Shown one piece after another: positions 1-10,407 of a DNA stretch of 64,000 nucleotides. Location: assembly GCA_963691705.1 (NCBI GenBank), contig OY829545.1, forward strand, positions 31,297,475 to 31,361,474, read 5' to 3'. The translations under genes were made by a program, and so were the position numbers. Source of the DNA: Viola odorata. Taxonomy: Eukaryota; Streptophyta; Magnoliopsida; Malpighiales; Violaceae. The notes below the pieces were generated by a model. The model saw only the letters and a list, made by a program, of their open reading frames with translations, was not told the origin of the DNA and searched no databases. Within the stretch, counting starts at the first letter, position 1; every line of letters begins with the position of its first letter.

Positions 1-457
1 GGAGTGGAGCTCAAAAATTCAGCACTTAGCTAAGAAACAAGCAAGTCCACATGGCTCTCATGGCCACCATAGGAAGCTCCAATAATCACAGCAATTAATC
101 ACCAATAAGAAGATGAAGAAAATATCACTTAGATGCACAAAAACACCTAAACAATTCAGCAATTGTGTTTCTTCAAAATCAGCACACTAAAAGACAAAAA
201 TATGTCAAGAACACCAAATTTTCAAATGAAGAGAAAATGATTCCTATGGTAGAAAATAATGTTTAAGCCATAGAAAAGAAGAATGAAGGTGTTTGAACCG
301 TGGAAACACAAGGAAATGAGGTTTCGACCGAAGAGAGGAACGGTTGTGAAATGGAAAAAAAAAATCGGCCAAAGAAGAAAAGCTACGGTGGAGAAGATGA
401 TTCCAACCGTAGGGAGAGTTTACCAACCTAGAAGATAGATGGAGCTCCGCTACCACT
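1..457 (-). mobile_element. Leader of a minus-strand LTR retroelement running off the left edge
   Basis: Read on the minus strand, this stretch follows an LTR end (458) and a tRNA primer site (441-455), so it should be the untranslated leader and possibly the first part of gag of an element that continues left of the window. The 70-codon open frame at 244-456 begins inside the primer site and has no recognisable domain, so I do not call it a gene. The matching element type at the right end (61284-63525) has an LTR of the same family. Confidence 0.6.
441..455 (-). other. Primer binding site, initiator-Met-tRNA-like
   Basis: The minus strand reads TGGTAGCGGAGC two bases after the LTR end. This matches the common plant PBS TGGTATCAGAGC at 10 of 12 positions. 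It fixes the orientation of the left-edge element and shows that the split LTR is its 5' LTR. Confidence 0.65.
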
Positions 458-701
458 TGATAACATTCGCACTCGCTTGGAAGGATTGAGGCCGAACTGT
501 ACTTGGAGCAATCGAATCTAGTCTCCTTTAGGAGATTGATGAACTCTTGAAGCGGATTGAAGATGGTATATTTGGAGGTTTAAGGAGTTTAAGGCAGCGG
601 ATTTAGATGGAGGAAAGATAGCAAGGAATTTATGGAAAACAATATATTAAACTTGCAAGCAAACATTTACAAGGATCATCAACCGAAATCCCTTCATTGA
701 T
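458..701 (-). repeat. 3' part of a minus-strand 5' LTR, split by the Tat-like element
   Basis: On the minus strand the LTR ends in GTTATCA at 458, next to the PBS. Its other part is 15318-15815; together they give about 742 bp, close to the 737-bp LTR at 61284-62020. The two LTRs are recognisably homologous in this part and both begin TGATACGAGC and end TTATCA. The split point carries the TTGAT duplication of the inserted element. Confidence 0.75.
697..701. repeat. Target-site duplication TTGAT, left copy
   Basis: Five bases TTGAT lie immediately before the 5' LTR of the Tat-like element and are repeated at 15313-15317 after its 3' LTR. A 5-bp duplication is normal for Ty3/gypsy integration. 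Confidence 0.9.
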
Positions 702-1223
702 TGATAACAATTGATGAAACACCGAGGGTACATTCATCTTTTCACCTCAAGTCAAGGTTGACTAGCGGCAGCCACCCAGCTACCGCCCCGCGCTGACCGA
801 GGAACCCTGGGATGGTCGACATCAGCGGGGGGGGGACCCACGTGGCATCTGTTTCCACGCCCGGCATCCTCCCATCCTAGACAGCCATGGCATCATCTCA
901 TTGGCGATACATCATTGGCGATATCTCATCCAGCTAACGCCTGCTGACGTCATCTCGGGCGTTATCTTTCCTTGTTAGCGCCTACCCTCATCGGTAACAC
1001 CGTCTCTTTTTGCCTATAAATACCACCCCTTCCCAAATCAAAGGTAAGGCCAGAATTGCTACCCAAATCTCTGCCAAATTACACAGCCATACTAACTTAA
1101 GCATCGGAGTGTCTACGCCAGAGCCCCCCCTCCGGCGCTTTGTAGGTAAGATGGACTGCCTCTACAGTGACTCCAGACGACCATAATCTCTACCCCGCTT
1201 TCCCAGAAGTCCTAATCTTATCA
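702..1223 (+). repeat. 5' LTR of the Tat-like element
   Basis: It begins TGATAACAATTGATG and ends CTAATCTTATCA, so short inverted ends flank it. It aligns along its length with 14806-15312. This copy has an extra 14-bp tandem step (two CATTGGCGATA units near 900-925) and scattered point differences, so the insertion is not recent. A CCTATAAATA box lies at 1013-1022. Confidence 0.9.
1013..1022 (+). promoter_or_regulatory. TATA box of the 5' LTR
   Basis: CCTATAAATA in the middle of the LTR, with the equivalent box in the 3' LTR at 15102-15111. By position it should drive the genomic RNA, with transcription starting about 30 bases downstream. Confidence 0.7.
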
Positions 1224-1226
1224 AAT

Positions 1227-1244
1227 TGGTGCTTTCATTGAGAG
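1227..1244 (+). other. Primer binding site of the Tat-like element
   Basis: TGGTGCTTTCATTGAGAG starts three bases after the 5' LTR. TGG complements the CCA end of a tRNA. It is not the initiator-Met type; I cannot name the tRNA from memory. Confidence 0.6.
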
Positions 1245-1308
1245 GTTTGGTTTAATTAAATGAGCATCCTTAATTGCCAATCTCAGTTCTTCTGAAAATC
1301 GGAAGATT

Positions 1309-2831
1309 ATGGCTTCTAATTCAGAATTCATTCCTTCACACTCTCGCGATGGTGACGTCCGTAGGGAACTCTTCCCTACCACTTCTCCCGACATCTTCAC
1401 GGCAACGCACGCATATTCCTCTACGCAGACAGACTTTCTCTTTGGATCAACTATGAGCGCACTATTTCCTCAGATGAGCGCCCCCGCATCTCATATGGCA
1501 AGGCCCAGTCATTCTACTCCCCCTCCTATAGGATCCGTGATAGACAGTGCGAATAACCCTTTCGCGAGCTTGATTTTAGCCCTTCGTGCCTAACTGGACC
1601 ACTTAACGGAATTAGCCGCTAGATTCACGCCTAGTGCTTCTGGATCAGGCATTCCATCTCAGTTTGTTTTTACTCCCCGTATCATCACAGAACGACCGTT
1701 ATCATCCCCATTGCTGCGAATGCCGCAGGTGCCTCTGCTTCCTATTTCCCAAGAGGAACGGCAATGGCATGACGAGGACAGAGGTCGTTGGGATGGTAGG
1801 AGGGACAAAAATGATAGAGACATATCTCTTGGGGGGAGTGAAAGATCAAGCAGTAGGAGACATCGAACCCGCTCGCCAAGGAGTCGCAGCCCGTCTCCAA
1901 GGCGACATCATACCAGAGACCCGCGCAATCGTAGGCGTCATTTGGAGGTATCCTCACCTCAATACACACATGAAATCCTTGATGACACTTCTGGCCACCC
2001 CTTTAGCCCACGCATAAGGCGTCACAGGGTCAGCCGACATGTGAAACTCCCCTCAGAATCTTATGATGGCACCAGAGATCCTATTTCTCACCTTAACAAG
2101 GTGAAGGATTTTGTGCAATTTCAGACTAACAATGACGTAGCGTTGTGTCAGATATTTGTAATGACCCTATCAGGGGTTGCGCGCCTATGGTTCGAAGGCC
2201 TTCTTGGCAGATCTATTGACAGCTTCTTACAGCTAGAATCTAAATTCAGGAGTCGATTCAGTACTGTGGTCCCCATCAGGAAATCTGCCGCCGCCTTGTT
2301 TGATATACACAGAAAGCCTCAGGAATCCCTGAGAAATTTCCTCAATTATTTTGGCACTGAGATGTCGCTCACGCTAGGCATAATAGTTGATTTCGCTATA
2401 GAAGCCTTAAAGCGGAACTGTTGCTATGGAAAACTCAGAGACGCCTTAATGGTTGACCCCCCAGCAACCTTAGATGCATTAAGACTGAAAGCCCACAATT
2501 ACGCGAGGATGGAAGAGGAAGAGAATAGGGACAGAATTCGAAACATGCCGCCAGTTATGCCTCCAGTCCCTAACGCTCCCATTACCACTACTGCTGAGGA
2601 TCGTTTCATCGACGATTACGCTCAGTGAAAGGATCACATCCCCAAGACCTCTAATCGGCGAAAAGGCAACTTCTCAAAGGGAAAGCCTGGTGATTCCCCA
2701 GCACAGCGGCAGGGAGATCCCCCTAAGGGACGAGTTTATGACCCAGACCTTCCTTCCCTTATCCTACCCAGAGCAGAAATACTAGCAATAGCGGAACAGC
2801 GGAACCTGCCCATCCGCTATCCGGCCCCCCC
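1309..2831 (+). pseudogene. gag of the Tat-like element (N-terminal and capsid part)
   Basis: Gag builds the virus-like particle. One frame runs from the ATG at 1309, with an in-frame TAA at 1591-1593, to a TGA at 2626-2628; it then stays open to a TGA next to a seven-C run at 2824-2830. The central part has an Arg/Ser-rich stretch (about 1850-2035) followed by a capsid-like region with VKLPSESYDGTRDP and, further on, RLWFEGLLGRSIDSF, as expected for the retrotransposon gag family. The ATG at 1309 is chosen because it lies downstream of the primer site and opens the long frame. An alternative ATG at 1274 gives only a short shadow frame. Two stops make it non-functional as it stands. Confidence 0.75.
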
Positions 2832-4319
2832 GTGAGACCGGGGGTAACCTTGGGAGGAAGGGAAAACGCCTACTGCAAATTCCACAAAGCTAAGGGACAC
2901 TCTACGGAAGTGTGTAGAGAACTTAAGCTGGCGATAGAGCGCCTGGTAGAAGAAGGCTATCTGGGAGAATTCGCCGTCAAAATACGAGAAGTGGCCAAGA
3001 GCAACCCGATAAACAGAGTAGCCGATAACAGACTGGTGCCCCACCACGCCCCAGGCAACGACGCTGGTCTTGCAGGAAGGGGTAGGGAAACGCTTACGGT
3101 TGATGACGAAGACGTCCCCATCATTAATATCATCGCTGGAGGCACACCCCATATGGATGAGTCCGCACAGCTGACACCCGCGACAGGAGACAAGCGGAAG
3201 CGAGCGGATGCATCAATCAAAAGTGAGGTGATATGCGCCTTAGATCACATGGTATTGTCCTTTTCTGAAGAAGACGAGAAGGGCGTGGTATATCCACACA
3301 ACGATGCGTTAGTGGTTACACCCATTATCGCTAGTCATGGAGTTAGGAGAACTCTTGTTGACAACGGAAGTGCGGTGAACCTATTCTCGCTGGAAGCTTA
3401 CAATCTCATGAAGCGTCCTGACAACGAGCTTACGCCCTACAAAAAACCCATAATCGGAGTTGACGGAGTCCCCATCCCAGTGACTGGAGTGACCACCTTG
3501 CCGGTATACTTCAAGGAGGATACCTCCAAGTGGTCGGAGGAGCTTCTATTCTTGGTCGTGGATCTAAACTTACCTTATAACGCCATACTGGGACGGTCTT
3601 TCCTCAACCGTTTCGGAGCCGCGATATCACAGAAACATCTGAGAATGAAATATCATTCCTGGGATGGTGTGGTCTCAATCCGAGGTAATGAGAAGTTAGC
3701 AGCTAAATGCTACCTGCTCATGACTCAGAAAAGTTGCGATAGGTATGTGTGCGTAACGGTGGATCCATATGAACAAAGCGATGAGAAACGCACTCAGCCT
3801 GTGGACAAGATGATTCACATTCCAGTTAACGTGGTCGATGGGGCGAGATTCTTGGTTAGCGATAACCTCAGCTCGGAGGAAAACCTCCAGTTAGCTCAGC
3901 TATTGAACAAATGCAAAAGAGAGTTTGCATGGAAACCAGCCGACATGCCCGGTATCTCGCGAGAGGTAGCGGAGCATCAATTTAATGTCAACCCTGATGC
4001 AAAGCCGGTTCAACAGAAACGACGTGCCTTCTCTGCAGAAAAAGCGATAGTTGTCGATAAAGAAGTAGCAAAGCTTCTCGACGCTGGCTTTATTCGAGAA
4101 GTGCAATATCCTACCTGGTTGGCTAACCCAGTTCTGGTTCCCAAACCTAACGGAGAGTGGCGCATGTGTATTGGCTTCACTAACTTGAACGATGCATGTC
4201 CTAAAGATTGTTACCCGCTTCCTCGGATTGATCAGTTAGTCGATCAGACTGCCAGGTATGCTTATCTCGCTCGACGCCAACTCGGGGTACCACCAAATCC
4301 CCATGGCCAACGAGGATGA
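2832..4319 (+). pseudogene. gag zinc knuckle, protease and N-terminal RT of the Tat-like element
   Basis: This frame follows a shift at the seven-C run near 2824-2830. It opens with a knuckle-like YCKFHKAKGHSTEVC (C-x2-H-x4-H-x4-C) typical of Tat gag. The aspartic protease follows at about 3310-3640: the active-site stretch is LVDNGSAVN, and the flap-side strand NAILGRSFLNRFG is present. The RT fingers begin near 4080 (AGFIREVQYPTWLANPVLV) and continue to the CPKDCYPLPRIDQL segment. The frame is lost near 4255-4280, where the next RT segment continues in another frame. Protease DNGS replaces the commoner DTGS/DSGA; this variant is known in the Tat group. Confidence 0.8.
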
Positions 4320-5157
4320 AGAGAAAACTGCTTTCATCACTCCCAAGGCCACCTATTACTACATGGCGATGTCGTTTGGGTTGAAAAATGCTAGAGCCAC
4401 CTTCCAGCGAATGGCGAATCGAGTCTTCAAAAAACAGATTGGGCGAAACGTAGAGGCGTATGTCGATGACATACTGGTCAAAAGCAGAAGCTTCGAAGAC
4501 CATTTATCTGATCTGGAGGAAATCTTTGAAGTAATGAGACGGTACCAAATGAAGCTGAACCCTCGAAAGTGCATGTTTGCCTTTCAAACAGGCAAATTTT
4601 TGGGTTACGTAGTCAGTCAGAAGGGTATCCAACCCAACCCTTCTAAAATCAAAGCCATTCAGGACATGATATCTCCTCGAACCGTGAAGGAGGTGCAGAA
4701 ACTAACAGGGCGTGTTATCGCTCTAGGACGGTTTATTTCTAAGCAAGGCGAAAGATACCTCCCTTTTTTCAAAGTTATACGCAAGAAAGCCATTTTCGGA
4801 TGGATGGCAGAATGCGAAGAAGCATTCGCAGACCTAAAGGCCTACCTATCGTCTGACTTAGTGCTGACAAGACCTGAACCTGGCGATATCTTGTATTTAT
4901 ACCTTGGGGTTGCTGACGAAGTGGTCAGTGCGGTCCTTGTGCGAGATGACAATCACACGCACCACCATGTATACTTCGTAAGTCACATCTTGAAAGATGC
5001 CGAGCTGCGATATGCTCGTATTGAGAAAATAGCGTTCGCGTTAATACAAGCGACGCGGAAGATGGACCGATATTTCCAGGCTCACACCATCATTGTGCTT
5101 ACGGATCAACCTTTAAAGAGGATATTTCAGAACCCGAGTCCTCTGGGAGAATGCTGA
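4258..5157 (+). pseudogene. Reverse transcriptase and first RNase H of the Tat-like element
   Basis: It copies element RNA to DNA. The RT palm is clear: LDANSGYHQIPM (motif A), MSFGLKNARATFQRMANRVF, and the catalytic AYVDDILVKS (YVDD). The connection and the usual gypsy RNase H-like region follow (AECEEAFADLKAYL, then RPEPGDILYLYLG, where the expected Asp of the RNase H active site is not obvious). The frame ends at a TGA (5155-5157) and homology continues at 5151 in another frame. The RT active site is intact, but the reading frame is broken on both sides. Confidence 0.85.
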
Positions 5158-5795
5158 TTTGGGCCATCGAGCTTGAACAATATGGGTTGCACTACAGATC
5201 TCGACCATCTGTGAAGGCTCAAATTCTGGCGGACTTTATTGCGAAATGCACATTTATGCCAGACCCGATGACGGAATTGACTGAAAAAGAAAAAGAGGAG
5301 GTGGACCTCCCATTCCCTGAAACCTACACCGACCTGTGGGTCATCCACGTGGACGATGCCAAAAATCAAGAGCTTGCCGGAGCCGGAATCTTCATGAGTG
5401 GGCCTCACGGCATCCAGGTGTGATATGCCATTCGAATCCTGCAGCCGTTATCTAACAACGCCGCAAAATACGAAGTGTTATTAGCTGGGCTCAGGATAGG
5501 AAAAAACTTCTTTATAAAAGGCATACATGATTCAGGGAGATTGGGAGACCTGCGGTTGAAAATTTGTGGAGACTCGAAACTGATAATAGACCAAGTCTTG
5601 GGACACTCTCAGGCTAGGGAGCCCATCATGGTGCAATACCTTGCCAAAGTAAAACGTGAGCTGATGGAAATAAAGAAAAGCGGCATACAAGTCAGCTTCA
5701 AGCACATTCCTCGAGAGGATAACGCTGAGAAGGATAACCTTGCTAAACTCGCGGCAAACCCGAAAGCGTCCATACCTAAGGGGGTATACTATTGA
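5151..5795 (+). pseudogene. Second (archaeal-type) RNase H domain of the Tat-like element
   Basis: The Tat lineage is known to carry an additional RNase H acquired separately from the ancestral one. Seen here are HVDDAKNQELAGAGIF near 5347, then NNAAKYEVLLAGLRIG near 5456 and ICGDSKLIIDQV near 5562, which supply the Asp, Glu and Asp positions. HIPREDNAEKDNLAKLA closes the domain near 5703. An in-frame TGA at 5421-5423 interrupts it and another TGA ends it at 5793-5795, after which the frame runs on into the integrase linker. Confidence 0.75.
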
Positions 5796-7004
5796 GAGAT
5801 ACCCGTACCTTCCTTCATGGAAGAACAGGCGACGCTTTGCGTGGAAGAGATTGAAAATGACTGGAGAATTCCCGTCATAAAATACTTGAAACATGATGAG
5901 CTACCGGCAGAAAACGCTAAGAAAAAGAAAGTGCTAAAGGAAGCGGCACGGTGCACGTACTATGACGGGGAACTAATGCGGAGATGTTTCTCTCACCCAG
6001 CTGCCAGGTGCATAACGGAACAAGAGGGCCTTCATACCCTCCACAAAATCCACGAAGGAATTTGCGGCATGTATGCGTCCGGTGGCACCCTGACTACGTA
6101 GGTCTTCAAATCGGGGTTCTACTAGCCTACCATCCGCAGAGACTGCCATAATTACATGCGAACTTGCAAAAAGTGTCAGGAATTTTCTAAGATTCCTCGA
6201 CAACCTGCCACACAAATTTATGACATCATTGCTCCTTGTCCTTTCCCGAAATGGGGGATTGATATCCTAGGACCATTTCCAAAAGTGAGGTCTCAGCTGA
6301 AATTTGTGGTCGTTGCGGTAGACTACTTCACTAAATGGGCGGAAGCTGAGGCGGTTGCCAACATCACGACTGAAAAAATCTGGCGTTTCTTCAAACATCA
6401 AGTTATCATGCGGTTCGGCGTACCCCGTGTGCTACTCAGCGATAAAGGAACGCAATTCACCAGCCAATTCTTCAGAGACCAATGCGTGGAGTTCGGAATC
6501 GAGTAGAGGTTCTCTTCCATGGCTCATCCACAAACCAATGGCCAGGCAGAGGTGACGAACCGGAGCATCCTTAACGGTGTCAAGAAGAACCTAGAAGGAT
6601 CCAAAAAGAAATGGGCAGACGAGCTACCGTAAGTGATATGGGCATACCGCATGACCATGAAAACCAGCACGGGAGAAACACCATTCGCACTGGCTTTCGG
6701 TACTGAGGCCGTCACGCCCGTGGAGATTGGTACTATGAGCCTACGAGTGGTCTATTTCAGAGAAGAGTTGAATGAGGAAAGGTTACGAGCTAACCTTGAC
6801 GCGCTGCCTGAATTGCAAGAGGAAGCTCTTTTGAAAATATTACATTACAAACAAAAGATGGCGCGTTATCACAATAGGCGCGTCAAAGAATGGCTGCTGA
6901 AAGTAGGCGACCTAGTTCTCAGAGACAAGCAAGCAACTGGTCAACGCCGGGGAAAGCTCAACCCAAACTCCATCTTGGGAATAGTAACTCCATCTTGGAA
7001 GTGA
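5796..7004 (+). pseudogene. Integrase of the Tat-like element
   Basis: It inserts the cDNA into the genome. The zinc-binding H-H-C-C part is at about 6040-6180 (HKIHEGICG, then CKKCQEF) and is cut by two in-frame stops (6100 and 6123 region). The catalytic core has all three acidic residues: WGIDILGPFP near 6256, LLSDKGTQFTS near 6433, and QTNGQAEVTNRSIL near 6535. Stops interrupt it at 6504-6506 and 6630-6632. The C-terminal part reads to about 6970 (VGDLVLRDK); the usual following segment is replaced by a tandemly repeated spacer, so the 3' end of pol looks truncated. Confidence 0.83.
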
Positions 7005-7107
7005 AAATCCTATCCTTGTGACCGGGCTAATATAGACACGCCCCAAGGAAATAGTAACTTCATCTTGGAAGTGAAAATCCTATCCTTGTGACCGGGCTAA
7101 TATAGAC
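6978..7107 (+). repeat. Tandem duplication after pol
   Basis: Two nearly identical units (6978-7046 and 7047-7107) both contain AAGTGAAAATCCTATCCTTG and a GGGCTAATATAGAC end. The same motif occurs in reverse at about 46310-46330 in a related fragment. The unit may derive from the spacer of the element family and not from pol. Confidence 0.75.
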
Positions 7108-7660
7108 GGCTCATTAAGTGAGGGCACGATTCCGAGATGCGAGGACAACGCCCGAAAGTGAAAAGTCCTAACCTTGTGACGGCCTGTCCTGATCAGACGG
7201 CTCACCAAGAGGAGGCACTTTTCGGTTGACCGTGGTAATGTGGAAACGCGAAGAATCACAAAATCCCAGCGAGTAACCAGATGCGGAATCCCTGGTGAAG
7301 TGGGCTGGTTGAGAAAGCGATAACGAGCGACACCGACACCCTCAAAGGGCAGCGGATTGGCTCTTATGGGTAACTAGTGTCCGTTATCGCATATCTCTTA
7401 CCAATAAACATTAATTGAGAGTGTGCAGGATATTTCTGACTAACGGAGATATCAACGCTCGAGATGACAACAGAATTGTGCGACCCGCCAACGAGATTGA
7501 CGTGAGGCCAATCGCACCGATTTCTACATGATTCGAGGAGTAGGGCCTGAAGACCCTACTCGTTGTCTCTTTTAATCATGGGAACTTTACTTCTTTTCTG
7601 TGGAATATCATTTCTAATGATGTTGAGCAGCGGTTAAGATGAACCTGGCAAAGCCCGTCA
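7108..7660 (+). other. Non-coding spacer between pol and the antisense genes
   Basis: No open frame or domain is seen. It contains short GTGAAAAGTCC/GACGGCTCACC-type motifs that recur in reverse orientation near 46080-46340, showing that this spacer is a conserved part of the family and not unrelated sequence. Confidence 0.6.
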
Positions 7661-7680
7661 GCATAATCAGGATGGCCGTG

Positions 7681-9784
7681 CTAAGTAAAATTCAAAGGAA
7701 AAGAAGTACAGAAAAGGAAATCAACAACAAAGGAATCCAGTATCATAGATGTGCATCCTTGTTGCTCTTCCAGCAACCTCTGCTTCTCTTCCTGCTCCTT
7801 TGGAAGTTTGTCCGCGGAAGCGGCAAGGGCAGTTGTCTTTTGCGACATGCGCTCTGTATAATGATGAAACCGGATGAGACCGGTAAAGAGATTAGAACGC
7901 AGCAAGTCAGCTTGCTCTCCATCCCCCTCAGCAGCAAAAGTGCTTTGTTCTTCGGAAGATGTTAGCATATGAGCGGCTAGGAATGAAGCAGTGATAGCAG
8001 AGTTATCGCCCCCGATGGTCGCGATTCCTGAGCTACGCAGCGTAGTCAGGTCCAGTTGATGGGTAACAGGCCCGGCAGCGTTAACTGAACTTATATCGGC
8101 CATAAGACTAGACACAACCGCTCCCTCCCCGAAGCGCTTAAGCGCTGAAGTGTCAGAAGGTACAAAGACCGCGATAGGAGGGGAAGGAGGCTGGTTAGTG
8201 GAAGAACCCCCTTGAAGCCCGAAAGGGTCATGAGGTTGATAGGAGGAGAAGCCGGATAAGTCGTCATTATAACCCAAGTTGGAAGAAAAATGAGGAACCT
8301 CCGAGCCAAACGAGGGTGGAGAAGTCTCGAAAGGCCCAGAAACGCCCATGTTCCCAAAAATGTTAACGGCCTGGTTCTGGGGAGGTGGCAAAGAGTCAAA
8401 GGGGGTTTGATGCTTTACCCCGACATCAACTTGACTCGACGACAGGCTTGTGCCTTCTCCATCAGGTCTCTGCCTCTTCCTTGATTGATTCAGTACATGC
8501 CTCAAATCCATATTACCCGACGGTAGCGTATGGGTAGAAGCGGCAGAAGTGTCCTATGAAGAAAAACAATCACCAGACATGAAAAATAAGAGAAAATGCA
8601 GGAAGGCATTGAAAAGCAGTACAAGAGTTATCGTGGAGTATTTACAGCTACCATTTCAGCGATAGGTGCTTCTAAAGAGGCTATCGCGTCCGAAGAAGGC
8701 GTGAGGGTAGCAACGCTCCTTGTCTTCCTTTTCTTTTTTTTCCCTTTGCGGAAGCCTTAGAATCGGTTGGCTGAATAGGAAGAGCAGCAACTGATATGAC
8801 AGGAATACCGACAGGTATGGCCGTGGTTTCCTCGCCAACCGGAGTAGAAGATCCCTGGGGAGGAATCGAAATAGTAACAGGTGGAATAACTGAAGTGGCG
8901 GCGGTATCGGTAACTACGGCCGTTCGTTCAACCTCCCTTCTCTGTTGAAGCCTTTTTAAGCGCCTCCTAACGCTCTCAGGAATGTACTTGGGATCAGTCG
9001 TTGCAAAAGCACAAGACAACGTTAGCATTAGTATCAATGGTGAAAATCAAAAAATGACGCGATACTCACGTTTAACGTAGGATCGGATATCGGCCCCGCA
9101 GGCCAGAACGCGGGTGTGAACGCTGATTTCCAGTTTGAGCAACTTGTCAAACCAGTTTTGCTCTGTCTCGTTACGAGCCTCCCGACGCCAAGCACTGTCC
9201 TTGACGTCTTGGTTGAAACCAGACCGCCACCATGGGTCCGGAAGCTCAGGAGTTTTAATAACAAAAAAATGTTCTTTCCAACCGTCAATGGAAGACTCTA
9301 GATGAAGGAGTTTCCAGGTGAAGTTCTTAAGGGAATCATCATCGTAACGGGGTGATATTGCTATCACACCCCGACAGTTGTACATTTGAAACAAAGATTT
9401 GAGTAATGCAAGGGAAGGAGAGGTAATTCCCTTGTACTTACAGAGTTCTAAAAATGCATAAACGCCGCAGTATGCATTTGGAGCCAACTGAACGGGGCTC
9501 AGATCAAGAGAAGTGAGCAACTCTTGGATAAAAGAGTCAACCGGAAATCGGAAACCATAGCGAAACATCTGGGTATACAAGATTCTACGTTTGCCGGTCA
9601 GAACGTTGTTCAGGTGTAAAGAATCAGGGGCAACAGAAACCTTGAAACCCTCGGGGATGTTGGCACGATGATCGGTTAAATGCTTATGGAGGATGCCTGG
9701 AGAAGTAATAGTACTGGCTGTATTATCTATTTTCTCCTTATCAACCGACTTAGACCCAGAAGCACGAGTTTTACTTTTACCCAT
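7681..9784 (-). pseudogene. Antisense gene copy A: Transposase_28-like protein, spliced, decayed
   Basis: It lies opposite to gag-pol. The start at 9784 has a strong plant context (GCC before ATGG). Exon 1 (9784-9070) encodes a conserved domain with FRYGFRFPVDSFIQELL, APNAYCGVYAFLELCKYKG and GWKEHFFVIKTPELPDPWW, which I recognise as the 'putative gypsy type transposon' family (Transposase_28, PF04195). It ends at a perfect GTGAGT donor (9069). A second intron is well supported: GTAGCT donor at 8651 and TTTTCTTCATAG acceptor at 8554 (98 nt). The third exon (8553 to about 7681) is Ser/Pro-rich and ends in a short Glu/Gln-rich coiled coil. A TATA box lies at 9956-9963. A frameshift at the T8 run near 8731-8741, and no obvious AG at the first acceptor, indicate decay. 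Function unknown. Confidence 0.7.
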
Positions 9785-9955
9785 GGCGGAAAAGGAAAAC
9801 AAAAAGATGAAGAAGACAACAAAGGGGAATAAAGAAATACCTTTCTAAGAAGGAAATTGAAGTGCCCAGAAGATGAAAAGCAGAAATGCAAGACGATTTG
9901 AGAGGTTACAGAGAAAACAGATTATCGAAAGTGGAAAAAAGAAACAAGTGTTGGG

Positions 9956-9963
9956 TTTTATAT
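9956..9963 (-). promoter_or_regulatory. TATA box upstream of antisense gene copy A
   Basis: The minus strand reads GGATATAAAACCC, about 170 bases before the ATG at 9784. The spacing leaves a plausible 130-150-base leader. This is an inference from position. Confidence 0.5.
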
Positions 9964-9969
9964 CCCTAA

Positions 9970-10400
9970 GAGGCCAAGTGAAACGACCGTTGGAACAGTC
10001 GTTGCGCGCGTAACAGACATGAGTAATGAGTACAACCCTAGAAAAGCGAGAAGATGCTTTGATCCTATCAAATCACGCTAGCCCTAGCGTCCTGGCGAAC
10101 AGACACGTGTCTCTGAACCATCCCGATCCCTTGCTCACATTAATGAGGGGATCCTGAGCATTAAATGCTCTGAAAAGCAGAATCGCTTTATCAAAAAGAA
10201 GACAGACATGATGACGTAACAGTCAAGATAACACGACTCAGCAATAGCCGAGTTATCAGCTGGCAAGATAACGCCAAGAAGCAACTTAATCATTATTCGG
10301 AGCAGAATGACAATCATTATTACGCAAGCGTTATCAATTATTACAAGCCAAATGAAGCCAATGTTTGGAGAAAAATAAAAACACTCTCAGGCGTTGCCTT
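9970..10400. other. Spacer between the two antisense gene copies
   Basis: No frame with recognisable homology. It separates the promoter of copy A from the 3' end of copy B, so the two copies read as separate transcription units in tandem. Confidence 0.5.
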
Positions 10401-10407
10401 ACGCCAA

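Noticed and set aside
244..456. 70-codon minus-strand frame
   Set aside because: It begins in the primer binding site of the left-edge element and shows no domain; it is leader sequence.
1634..2017. 127-codon plus-strand frame
   Set aside because: It overlaps the Arg/Ser-rich part of gag in another frame and has no homology features.
2817..3220. Minus-strand frames opposite the gag-protease joint
   Set aside because: Mirror frames of the real gag/protease segment, without a start context or domain.
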